From Galaxea fascicularis (taxonomy: Eukaryota > Cnidaria > Anthozoa > Scleractinia > Euphylliidae), in NCBI GenBank assembly GCA_948470475.1, contig OX419347.1, positions 538,501 to 602,500 on the forward strand: DNA of 64,000 bases. Direction: 5' to 3'. The translations under genes were made by a program, and so were the position numbers. Positions 13,181-24,000 of the stretch are shown here, piece after piece (within the stretch, counting starts at the first letter, position 1; every line of letters begins with the position of its first letter). The notes under the pieces are model-generated. The model was not told the DNA's origin. It worked only from the letters and a program-made list of their open reading frames with translations, and searched no databases.

Positions 13181-15548
13181 TCAATCCAAGAATTGCATCT
13201 ATTTACTCTGAGTCAGTCGTCAATCTATCAATCTAATTATTGTATTTTGACTCAAATTATTTGTATTATTTATACTAAAAGTCAGAGGTTTCAATAAGTT
13301 TTGAAATAGCCGTCTAAGCTTGCTAAAGTAAGCGGCGACCTGATTAATTTTTTTTAATCATTTTAGTGAAATCTAGACAAAGTAGGCGGCGGTGAGAGGT
13401 AAATTCGGACAAACTAGGCGACGATTTTCGCCGGTTGCCGGCTTCTAATGAAACCCCTGAAAAGTATGTCTCATATTTTTGTTTCTGGTGGTCATGTTAT
13501 CAATTTTTTTGCCTATTGATTTCCAACCTTAAGGGTCAGTGCAATTGTGAATTTTTTTTTTTTGCAAGTCTACCTTAGTTAATCTTTAGCAGTAAATTAC
13601 TGTCATGGCCTGTTCTGTAAGGCCTGTTTACATGGAGGGAGGGTAACCCTCCTAGCAGGGTTACGCGCCTAGAAGGGTCAAAAGACAGTGCTCCTTAGTA
13701 GGGTTATCACTAGGGCTATCTTTTACCAACAAAGTCACAGAAACCTGAAGCCATTGAATTCACACTTCATCTTTTAGGCCTTGTCTATACTTTAAGCTAT
13801 TGTCGAACTTAATTCGCACTGAATTTGTCAATCCATTGACTTTGAATTGCCGTGCCGTGTGGTGTTTAGATATCAAAATTATAATAATGAATACAGTCAA
13901 ATTCAATCCATGATGCGGTGTTTTTTCAGTCAGAGGCTACATCTTTTTAAAATAATAATCTTTAATGTGAAATAATGTATTCATTTCATTTGACTTGTCC
14001 CTCAAGCAACATACTTTATTTGTCTTGGATGAGTTTAATTCACGAGACGAATTTAGTTCGTCAATTTAGGTGTTGCACTATTTTAGTCGAATTTAATTGC
14101 TTTGGGACCTTGAATTAAATCATCTGAATTAAATTCTACAATAGCATGAAGTATAAACTAGGCCTAGGTTACTCTTTATATTTGAGATGCAGTTTTAGTG
14201 GCTATCGAGTGTCCATACCCATTATTAACTGAAATTACTTTGCCTTATCCGATGAAGAGTCTGGTAGATTACCAGCTTTTCTTGTTTGCTTTTTATTTAT
14301 TACATGGCTGATCAAGACTAGTATGAATCCGTCTGTCAAACCTTTGTTTTGATCAAGATTTTCGGCTATTAATTCTGGAGAATGTTCTGTTCCAGCTGCC
14401 AAACAGTTACTCGGACTTTCTGAATCCTCCCGACTAGAATTTGCCGCTCTTGCTGGCATAATTCATTGTAGGTTTGTAACTGTGTGATGCTATGTTTATA
14501 GTTGTGAGAATGTAACAGTAATCTGATAGCCCTAAACTTGACTCTTTTGGGAGGGTAACCTTTAACATGGCTTAAATAAGCAAAAAGTTGACCCTCCTAG
14601 AAGGGTAACCCTAGCAAGCAGATAGGGTTACCCTCCTCCTAGGGTAACCCTACCTTGCATGTAAATGAAACTGGGAAAACAATAGAGGAGGGTAACCCTC
14701 CTAGAAGTGTTGCCCTCCTTCCATGTAAACAGGGCCTAAGACACTTGGATCTTTTAGCATCCTTGGCCATTTGAGGTATTTTTTGAAGTTACTTTGCAAA
14801 AATGTTAACATTTTTGGATCTGCACTGACTGTTTTACTCCTCCTCTATTTATACAGGCGTGGATGAATTTCCGACGTCAAAGTACAATAGGGTGGAGTAT
14901 TGGAAATGTTCTTCTTGATTTCACTGGGGGATCACTGAGCATTTTACAGATGTTTCTATTAGCTTATAATAATGGTGAGTGGTTTGTTATTGGCTGTCAT
15001 GTTCACATAGCTTCTTTTCATCTGTGAATAATTGTTTAGGGAGTTCAAGGTCTGTACTGTAAGTTACAGACCACGTTTTTACCCATTCACTTATGGCCCA
15101 AGCACGAACCGCATGGGCCACAAATCAACACGTAAAAACTAGGATCTGTTATTTTCATATTTGTATCTCTGTGGTTATTATCAGGTACACGGGAAAGGAA
15201 ACCTTCATATTTAGTCAGCCATACAGTAGAATACGGTCAGCAAAATTGACCAATCACAACGTGTACTAACTGAGAGATATAATAAATGATAGTTGTTAAG
15301 ATGGAATTACACTGAATGTTGTTATATGTATGTTATATTCTGCAGATGACTGGAAGTCCATATTCGGAGACTTCACAAAGTTTGGTTTGGGTGCAATTTC
15401 AATTCTGTTTGATATTCTATTTATGGTTCAGCATTACTGTCTGTACCGACCAAAGGGTAAAAGATATGAACAAATTGGTGGAAGCGAGGACACAACTAGT
15501 AATGCAACTGATAAGTCATTAAAGTCATTGTATGGGAGCCTTCTTTAA
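8195..15548 (+). CDS. CTNS: Cystinosin, lysosomal H+/cystine symporter (11 exons, 394 aa)
   Basis: Exports cystine from the lysosome with protons. Exons: 8195-8255, 8538-8619, 9308-9386, 9877-9995, 10311-10416, 11150-11175, 11698-11797, 12575-12694, 12912-13082, 14857-14974, 15346-15548; all introns are GT-AG and every junction keeps frame. The N-terminal signal peptide is [21 protein letters not shown] luminal domain with several N-x-S/T sites follows, then seven membrane segments. PQ-loop 1 contains WSVSFYPQ and [13 protein letters not shown], whose Asp matches human D205. PQ-loop 2 contains [14 protein letters not shown] and [12 protein letters not shown], whose Asp matches human D305, the proton-coupling residue. 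The C-terminal tail has YEQI in the place of the human lysosomal sorting signal GYDQL, then a further ~25 residues ending in YGSLL. Length agrees with the human protein (367 aa) plus this tail. Confidence 0.97.
11946..12316. repeat. 28-bp minisatellite in CTNS intron 7
   Basis: About 13 degenerate copies of a ~28-bp unit (AATGAGGTCCTTTGTAACCC followed by TGGTTTGT) are arranged head to tail. Copies vary between AATGAGGTCC, ATGTCAGGTAC and AACAATGTCC forms. It lies wholly between exons 7 and 8, and the open frame it creates on the minus strand is a repeat artefact. Confidence 0.9.
13147..13176. repeat. (CAAT)n microsatellite in CTNS intron 9
   Basis: Seven uninterrupted CAAT units, followed by a partly degenerate ATTGATCAATC tail. 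Confidence 0.9.
13621..14736. mobile_element. PIF/Harbinger-like TIR element with TAA duplication in CTNS intron 9
   Basis: The left end reads GGCCTGTTTACATGGAGGGA and the right end is the inverse of GGCCCTGTTTACATGGAAGG. Both are followed inward by repeated GGGTAACCCTCCTAG blocks. The flanks are TAA (13618-13620) and TAA (14737-14739), the 3-bp TWA duplication expected for PIF/Harbinger. A second inverted pair inside (near 13780 and 14165; GTCTATACTTTAAGCTATTG against its imperfect inverse) suggests a nested smaller element. A 74-codon minus ORF beginning with ATG (14235-14459, [20 protein letters not shown]) is the only coding-like frame and has no recognised domain, so the element is probably non-autonomous. 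Confidence 0.75.
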
Positions 15549-16377
15549 GAGTTTTTAAATGTTAAGAAAATCAAGCCTTTTTCTAGTTTTCGTCAAAATG
15601 TCAAGAATTCTATGATTGATGATTATAATAGTGTTATTAATTCCTGACTTGCCATCACTCAGTCAATGCAGCAAAGAAGAGATTTGAGATTTCCCCACAA
15701 AGACCAAGCGTTTGAGGTCTGAAAACAGCTAAAAATTGTTATACTTGTGCATAATAATTGAGCCTGTGTGGATACAGGAGAATAATGCCCTCACATTTAA
15801 CCAATCAGAGTATGTGTTATATCAGGCACAATCACCAGCTATTAATAATAATATTTTGTGATACATTACTTTGTTTGAGCTGAGGTTTTGCATACTCTTT
15901 TAAATAATTATTATTTATTTTGTAATTGATTACAAGTGCTGCAAATAACTTTAAAAAACGCTTTGTACACCTTGTTCAAGAAACCAAAAAAAAAAGAATG
16001 ACTATTATTCATTTTGGGCAAAGAAATAATTTAGAGTTGGGTTTACTTCACTGAGTACTTTTTGGTGGGTAAAATAATACAAATCCCACTGCTTTCGCAG
16101 ATTTACAGATCTTGTAGTAATATATGCATGTAATTTTCAGTTATACAGATAATGCCATCCTGGGGCAATGAAAACTTGTTTAAAAGGAAGTTATAGTGTA
16201 CAGTTTATTTTATTTTTTTGTGCACACAAGAATGCCAGAAACTTTTTGAATATCTTATTGGAGAAAATGTAATTATATTTCACATTACAGTGAAGTATGT
16301 GCATTGCAAGTTCATCATAGAGTACAAAGATTGTGAACATAATCCACAAAGCAATGAATAGTGTAAATTTGTGAAGC

Positions 16378-16383
16378 AATAAA
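16378..16383 (+). terminator. Polyadenylation signal of CTNS
   Basis: AATAAA about 830 bases after the CTNS stop codon, followed by a T/G-rich stretch. It is the best-placed canonical signal in the downstream region; no cDNA evidence is available here. Confidence 0.45.
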
Positions 16384-16689
16384 TGCCAATTTTTAAATGA
16401 TATAAACTTGGGTTTTCATTCAATGTTGTATTCCCACTTCTATCAATCACACGCAAACTCTGTAAACTCAGCTGTTCCTTCTGTCAACAATTCATATCTA
16501 CAGGCTGTATGGCAAAAACAAACCACTGATAAAAATGTCTCAACCACTGCATATGTACTGACCTTTTGACCCCACTGAGAAAAAACTGTCGTTTTCTAAG
16601 GTGTCAGCTACCATGAATGTGGCAGTGGAAACTGTAACCATCAAGTTTTGAATTTCAGTGGTTATGAAATTAACAAATTGGCCCGATTT

Positions 16690-16860
16690 ATACTAGAGAC
16701 GGATCATCCGTCTGGGACGAACTTGGGCAAAGAACAATAGTTCGTCTGATAATTCGTCTGCGTATAAATATGGGCAAGCAGACGGATTATCCGTCCAGAC
16801 GAACTATCTGGATAATTCGTGTTCATCGACGAATTATTCAGATGGTCAAGATTAAATGGT
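16690..16860. repeat. Cluster of ACGGAT/ACGAATTAT inverted motifs
   Basis: The segment repeats GACGGATNATCCGTC and GACGAATTATC-like words in both orientations, for example AGACGGATCATCCGTCTGGG and AGACGGATTATCCGTCCAGA. It looks like a degenerate foldback element. No target-site duplication could be identified. It lies in the CTNS-ARL16 spacer. Confidence 0.45.
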
Positions 16861-17337
16861 GGAGGTCATTGACCCAGGGCTCACTTTATCTACAATAAAA
16901 ACGTAACACTTCCTTTGTAATGAGGCCACCAACTTCTCTTCTTTACACTATTGCTAAACCCCAGGGGGAGGAACCCTGGGGGACACTCCCCTAGACAGAA
17001 ACAGCATCACAGCTTCTTCGGAAACTACAGCCTTTTTTCAAACGAGTCAGACAGTTTAATCTCTACAAAAACTTGGGTGCCCACCCTATTTTTTACTGCA
17101 AAATAATTGTCCGCCAGAAGAATTTGAAACACAAAGAGGCCCCAAACTTAACTTCAACCCAGTAAAAGGAGTGAGTGGTTACTGGGAACTGGAGGTAAAT
17201 AATACTGTTTCCACAATAAATATATGCATGTATTTTACCCTGAGTTTGTGAGTACAAGTAAAGTTGGGTGAGAATTATCGTACATTTTAACCAACAACTA
17301 GATGTAAGTAGAAAATCCGCTTGAAACAGGTGTTTCC

Positions 17338-17901
17338 TTATTTCGCAGCATAAGGCAAAGAGCATTTTTCTTGCAGCCATTTCAAAATCTCATGCAATCC
17401 TGTCCCGTCACGAAAACTGCATTCGAAAACTGTAATATCCTGTTTAGCATTAGCTAGAATATCTGGAAGTCTTATTAACGCACTTATTTCACTCACACTC
17501 ATACAATCTGGCGAATCAATCTTATTGAAAATCAAAAGAACAGGCATTTCTTGAGTTTCCTTTGAGGATAAAACTTCAAGCAGTTGAATGCAACTCGACG
17601 CGACCTGAGTTCGCCTCGCTGTGTCTACAACGTACACCAGATAGCTTGCATCTTTGAAATAGTTCTTCCAAATCGGTCCCATAGCTCCGCCAAGCTCCCT
17701 AAAAGTGTATTTTCTTTTGTTGTGTGTCAAAGTGACTAAGTTCACGCCAATTGTTGGAATAGTTGAAGGTGCTTCTCCAAGATCTTCCCTTTGTTGGGCC
17801 TGGGCTAAATTCTGCTGTGCAGTCAAAGTTTGGAGTCTTTTCAGCATTACAGTCTTTCCAACACCCTCTGACCCCAACACTAAGAGCTGTACCTCCGCCA
17901 T
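17338..17901 (-). CDS. ARL16: ADP-ribosylation factor-like GTPase 16 (187 aa, single exon)
   Basis: Divergent ARF-family small GTPase. The ATG at 17901 gives MAEVQLLVLGSEGVGKTVML, where residues 10-17 (GSEGVGKT) are the P-loop. TIPTIGVNL supplies the switch I Thr. The G3 position is RELGGAMGPIWKNYF, lacking the usual W-D-x-G-G-Q, exactly as in ARL16 of other animals. FNKID is the N-K-x-D motif, and CSFRDGTGL stands at the G5 position. The block SLIRLPDI...AKQ(D/N)IT is also present as ALIRLPDILANAKQDITVFE. The frame is open further upstream, but only to a non-ATG position, so Met 17901 is preferred. It is head-to-head with the sorting nexin gene. The absence of introns is notable beside intron-rich neighbours. 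Confidence 0.95.
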   Translation of the reverse strand: MAEVQLLVLGSEGVGKTVMLKRLQTLTAQQNLAQAQQREDLGEAPSTIPTIGVNLVTLTHNKRKYTFRELGGAMGPIWKNYFKDASYLVYVVDTARRTQVASSCIQLLEVLSSKETQEMPVLLIFNKIDSPDCMSVSEISALIRLPDILANAKQDITVFECSFRDGTGLHEILKWLQEKCSLPYAAK

Positions 17902-18067
17902 CCCGACACAAAACCCCAACCAAAGATAACCAACAACTGACTGGCAAAATGGCGTACAGAAATTATAAACCTTTTTACTTATGTAAAAGTCGGGTAACCT
18001 TCGGGATATTTCGGCCACATCCGGATGTTACCGATAATAGTCGACAGTGATGACCGTCATTTACAAT
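17902..18067. promoter_or_regulatory. Shared divergent promoter region of ARL16 and the sorting nexin
   Basis: Only 166 bp separate the two start codons, which point in opposite directions, so both 5' UTRs and any core promoter must fit here or in the first transcribed bases. The segment is richer in CG dinucleotides than the surrounding DNA. No TATA box is apparent. A bidirectional promoter is an inference from the spacing. Confidence 0.6.
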
Positions 18068-21000
18068 ATGGCGGATGACATCGATGCTTTCAATCCCTTT
18101 GCGAACGAAAACGGAGATGACTCTGCAACAGAGGAAGCTGTCTTACCAGTTGTAAGTTAATGAACAGGGTAATTTGCGACTGCCTTTGTTTCATGTAATG
18201 ATTGGCATGTTTTTTTACGGGCACTATTGACTAATCCACGTAGATCTGCTGAGATCTGCCCTGTGCTTTCTTGTCAAGTGAGCGTTTTTCTAATCTTTTG
18301 ATCAACGACTCGTAAACCGATAATCTTAGTCAATTCCTCTTATTTTAAACTAAGGGATAAGATAATCTGGACATTTTGTTCTCAACACATATTCATCAAT
18401 CTAACATTAAGCTAAATGTTTTATTGATTGTAAAGTGTGCCCTCCCCAACAGTGACTAGCACCTATTTCTTCTTACTGTGTTACTGCTTGATCAAAAACA
18501 TGATCCCTGATTGGAACAGGAAGTGATCACTAAAGATGAAATGTCTGGATGTTGCAACTGTAGTAGCATCAGTAATAGAGAGCAACAGAGAGAAGAATAT
18601 GAAATTATTTTAATATACATTGTAAGGGAATGCAAAATTCAAATTAAGCTTCCAAGTGTTTTAACAGGAACCTTTAATTTAATGCCAGTACATATACAGA
18701 TGAGAAGCACACTAATGAAGCTATTAATTTATATCTCAGAGCCCCTATGGAGCTTCAGACCCATCAGGTATTGAGCAAAGCTCATCATATCTAGAGTCTT
18801 TTAAGATTGGTGGATATGACGAGATGGCTCTAGTCAAGGATTTACATGTGACTGTTGATGATCCTGAGAAGCATGTTGGGGGATATGTCAGTTACAATGT
18901 CACAACTAAGGTGGGTGGTTTTTTCTTTTCTCATTGTGGAGAATAATACTTCTACTACTAAATCCTTTATACTCCCAGTAGAAGCATTAAATAGCAGTCA
19001 TGGGTATGTTATTGTTGGTTTCCATAACAAACTGAGGCTTTTGCAGGAACAGGTATACCGGTAGGTGGCTACTTGTAGCTGATCACCCAGGCTTCACCTA
19101 ACCCATAGATGTGTTATAGCGGGGCAGACCACAATACTGGGAGCTGTGTCGAGTCCCTACTACTTGAGATTAGTATAATAAATATATTATTTATGGGTTC
19201 CATTTCACCCCCTTTAAGTTTTATCTGTGGAGGTGAAGGAGACCAGTAGCTTAACATTACACTATCCAGTGGTATGATCACTTGAACTTAAAATAGGCAA
19301 ATGTTGACAAAATACTAGGATGTTCTTGAGGCCTTCCAAGGGGTAGAAGCAACAAGCAACATGGTTCCCTTTGAAAACAGGCATAAATTGACAGAAAAAG
19401 CATGACAGTTTGTGACAGGGACAATTCATTTTTAATTCCTCTTTGCGACTTTAACATTGGTCCCTAACCAAACAAGCAAAAGGTAGGGTCATAAACCAGC
19501 GACAAAGCAAGACCAGACCATGCCTTGGAAGGCCTCATTCTTACTAGTTAGTTTAAGATGTCACCCTCAGTGGTCTATGGTCCAGTTTGGGATTTGAACC
19601 CTTCGACCTTTCACTCAGAAGTCCACTACTCTTACGAAATCAGCTGACCAAACATATCCCTGCCGCAATGTCCAACCTTGCCTTTAACAAAAATGTCAAA
19701 ACAACTGAATTAACAAAATTTGCTGAGTAGATGCCCGGAGTTGTCATTTTAAAACTGAAGGTGCATGAATTATTGAGCTTGTGGGAGCAATGGGTGATTG
19801 TCGTGCTGCCATAATTTCCATGTTAAAAAAAATTAAATCATTTGTTTATCACATCATAGACAACAAGGGGACAGTTTGATCATCCAGAATATAGTGTCAG
19901 AAGAAGATACCAAGACTTTCTTTGGTTGAGACAAAGATTAGAGGAGAGCTACCCCACTCATATTATTCCTGTAAGTAGACTGAAGTTGGCTCTCTTAATA
20001 GAGCATCATTGGGAAGTAGTGACTTTTCAAGTCTTTCAGCGAGCAGTGTATAAACAAGTTAAAATGTGTTTGAGGAAAGTTTTTGTCGCATATATTATTT
20101 GAATCTGAGTGCATAATAATAATACTAATACTATAGTTCAGTTGTTGAGTACTGAAATAGTATTGCAAACTCATTAGTTATCTAATGTTTTTGACTAGTA
20201 ATAAGACTGCTTGGACTTTTATTTGGTCTTTTTTTCAGCCATTACCTGAGAAGAAATCATTTTCAAAGCACTTTGATCGATTTAGTACAGAATTCTTGAA
20301 GTCGCGTCAGATTGCACTCAACAAGTTTGTTAGCAGGATAGCAGATCACCCAGTGATGTCTTTTAATGACAACTTCCATGTATTTCTCACAGCCAAAACA
20401 TGGGTAAGTTTTCTCTGTATTTGAATGTCTCATTTGCTGGGGAAGGAGTATGCATCCAGTAATGTAACTATACCAGGTGAGAGGGGTTTTGCCGCAGATG
20501 GAACAGATGCACAATGTAAATTGAGAACTCTAATCATCCAGGTTTGGATTCTTATGCAATCATGAACAATACCCTAAACAGTGTAAAGTGTCTTTTTGTC
20601 ATAATGATGATAGAAAACCCATAGACAATATTAAGATCAGTTGAGTTGATGCATTCATAGATGTAGTGTTGTCTAGTTTACTGCGATTGTGATAATGATT
20701 ATAAGGGTGGTAATGTAGCCTGCGTCGCAGACAGTGAACATAAAGCCACATACACAATCTGCACAACGGCTCCCAAATGCATGTTCTGATGTCAGGCAGG
20801 TTTGCAGGAATTTCTGTATCCATGTCTGATTGGCTAGATTTCTTATGTGCTTTGTGATTGGACATCTGCTTATGCAACCTTTTACTTCACAAACTACAAA
20901 TACTCTTGAACAATACAATGAAAGTTGCTTTGCATGCCAAATAGTCAAAAGAGCTACATTGTATGTGTGATTTGCCTGTTTCTTGTAATTATTTATGATG

Positions 21001-24000
21001 CCGTGTAATTGAAAAGAATCACGAAAGACTACTGTTTGCGAAGGGATGCAAACAGTTCAATGTAATCGCTAAAATTGAGAGCCTGAATTGAATAGATCTT
21101 TGCAACTGATCAAGCTCAAGTACATTTTTAGCAAAGGTAAAGAAACGACAAGGACTTATTGACCTAAAACAATACCTAGCTACCGCACACATTAATTTTA
21201 TCTTTTGCCTAATCCAGTTAGAAATGGATACATAAATGCCTGCAAACCTGTGGGATATCAATACAAGCTTTTGGCAGCCATTGCACATACAGACTGTATC
21301 TTGGTTTTCAGCAAGGTCTTGAGTGACAAAAATTTGGTATTATTAACAGAGTTGATAATGTTAATTGACCACTGTACAGGGATTCTAAAAGCTGATGTTT
21401 CGAGCGTTAGCCCTTCGTCAGAGCGAAGTCTGGCTTCACTACAGGATAGTGGTATTGATGATGATGGTAATGATGATGAAGATGATGATGATGGTGGTGA
21501 TGATAAGTTGAATCTTTGGAGTCAGGATTTCACTGAAAATGTTTTACACTACCTATAGTGTACTCCACAACATGCACCTTCAGGGAAGTTTTCCTCCTTT
21601 TGACATGCATATCTTCTCTTTTTATATATACTTGTTTTAGGAGTTAACATCAGTCAAGAAACAGAGTCCTGGATTGATGAGCAGAATGAGTGATTCCATG
21701 AGGAACATGGCATCTTCATGGATGCTGAAAAACAGAGAACCTGAGTTTCAAGAAATGAGTGAATATACCAAGAACTTCAGAGAAAAGATGCTGGCCTTAG
21801 AAACAATTTCTGACAAAATAGCAAAGGATAGATTTGGTAAGAAAGTTTTTTCACTAACTCTGGAAGCTATTGAAACCTTGTTTAATGGCCCAGCTCCCAA
21901 AAGTCTCTTGTAGCTCAGTATAGAGCACTCAAGCTAGTGATTAGAAGATCACAGGTTCAACTTCTGTTTGGAGATCTCAGAATTTTTATGAGAATGTATC
22001 TTTTGATAAAAAATTTTCAGCCTGTTTATAATACATATGTGTTAGACATACATCAAAATAAATGAGTAGTTTTTTTGTTCTAAGTTGTCTCATACTATGT
22101 CAACTCAGTCGTTATTTTCTTTCTCATTACAGATCTCCTTGAAGTGTACAAAGAGTACATTCCAATTTTTAACTTATGGGCAGATGCAGAATCCAAGCTA
22201 GCAGATCCATTACATGCCATGGCTAATGCCTTTGACAAGAACACCTCAGCTCTTAAATCACTGGCAAGTATTTAAGATAGGTGCTCAAACTGTTGCTGTA
22301 TTAGTGTTGTCTGTAAGCAGATCAGTAGTTTCAGCTTAGTGTGTGTTGGCTTCTAGTTTCTGTAGACTTTAAGTTTTACACTTAATTGTGTCTGATCACC
22401 AAGGTTGATAAGTTACACATACATATGTTGAGGCCAATCCCCTCTTTCAGGGAGGAGTTACTTCATACCCTATAGAAAATACCTTCCCCTGGTGCTGTGT
22501 GTCTTGAGGTTATGGGGAGGCTTGTGTGCCCTTATGACCCTGGGAGCTATGCCAGTGGGTGCATTGTGCTCCTGGTAGGTTCAACCATGCTGGATTGGTT
22601 TGTGGGAGAGGGGCCTGACAAAACAGTACCCTGCTCCTCCAGGTTGGGGGTTAGGTGCAGGGCTAACAACCCTGTCCTGTAAAAGAGACAGAAACCTTAC
22701 AAGGAAGGAAAGGCTTCTGTCATTCAGGAGGCTGCAGGCATCATGGTTCTAGCATGATCAATGTGCATGAAAGCCAGCGGGAAGCCCACAGTGGAGGACT
22801 ATGTTAAAGGGATTAGAAACAGTTGGCATCACTTGGACGCATGCAGAATGACTGGCAAAGGACAGAGTAGCTAGGAGATACCTCATAGATGCCTTATGTG
22901 CCCCATAAGGCATTGAGAGGATGTGTGTGGACAGAAAATGCAACCATTTAGGTTGCAGTGAAGCTGTTGTATATTTGTTGGTATTCCACCAAACCTTCCC
23001 AATGTGCACCACATTGACTGTGTAGGGCTATGTATTTTCTATGACATAGTATAGAATATTATGTAAAGGTTCCTTGTGAGATAGCATGGAATATCCCACT
23101 TGTCACTTGTATTTTCTTTGAATACTCTCGTCTAAAGGCTCATGTGTTTATACGAACAAAATGCAAGTGACTTGAGGGATTATTAGTGTTTACCTCATAC
23201 TATAAAAGATGTGTTAAGTTCAATGTTAGCTGTATGGCTTGTTGTCATTGATTAACGAGATACAAATAAACCTCCTCAAGCCTTAGTTTTGCTTGGTCTT
23301 ACCAACGTACCAGGTTTTGAAGTACTGTTAGTAACAAAGACGTGTCTTTCAAGAGGGAACAATTTTATCACATTCGATGCATTTTAACTTGGTTCTTTCT
23401 GTTGTGTTAGTTGAAGGCTCAAGATCCAAGATTTATGGAGCCGTTACATGAATACGTTCTTTACACAGATGCTATCAAGGTATGCACATGACAATATTGA
23501 TGTGAGACATGTCAACAACGAAAAAATTAATGATAGAAACCCTTAAGAGTTATGTTAACGAATTGCATTTTGCATTATGCTTGTAGGGCACCCTTAAACA
23601 CCGAGACACAATTCAAATGGAATACGAAGTAACTTTAGAGGAATTATCAAGAAAAAAGGCTGAAAAAGAAGATGTAAGATGTTAACCAACTTAAAATAAT
23701 AATTTATGGGCATTATTTGGAATGACGGCCAACATCAGCTATTCAGTCATTGATCTGCATTGGAGGAAGTCGTTTTGTAAAAGGGGAAATCTTTCTCTTT
23801 TGTATCTGTAAACGGCTCCTTTGGGGTCCAATGTAGCTTTGGTGAGTTGTGAAACAGGATAAAAACTGAAGGAAAGATATGATTGGAATACTGGTTTTGA
23901 TCAAATGCCGGATTCTTTTCATTGACTACTGAAGGTTGAGAAAAATATATAAAATAATGGCTGGGAAGTGAAAAGAGAAAAAGTGTAGGTTTTGTCTTTC

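Noticed and set aside
17902..18018. N-terminal extension of ARL16 by 39 codons
   Set aside because: The upstream frame has no ATG; homologous sequence starts at Met 17901.
19588..19652. tRNA gene on the minus strand
   Set aside because: A and B box words are present, but no acceptor stem or sensible anticodon loop pairs; a SINE head is more likely.
21910..21975. tRNA gene on the plus strand
   Set aside because: It has box-like words only; the stems do not pair.
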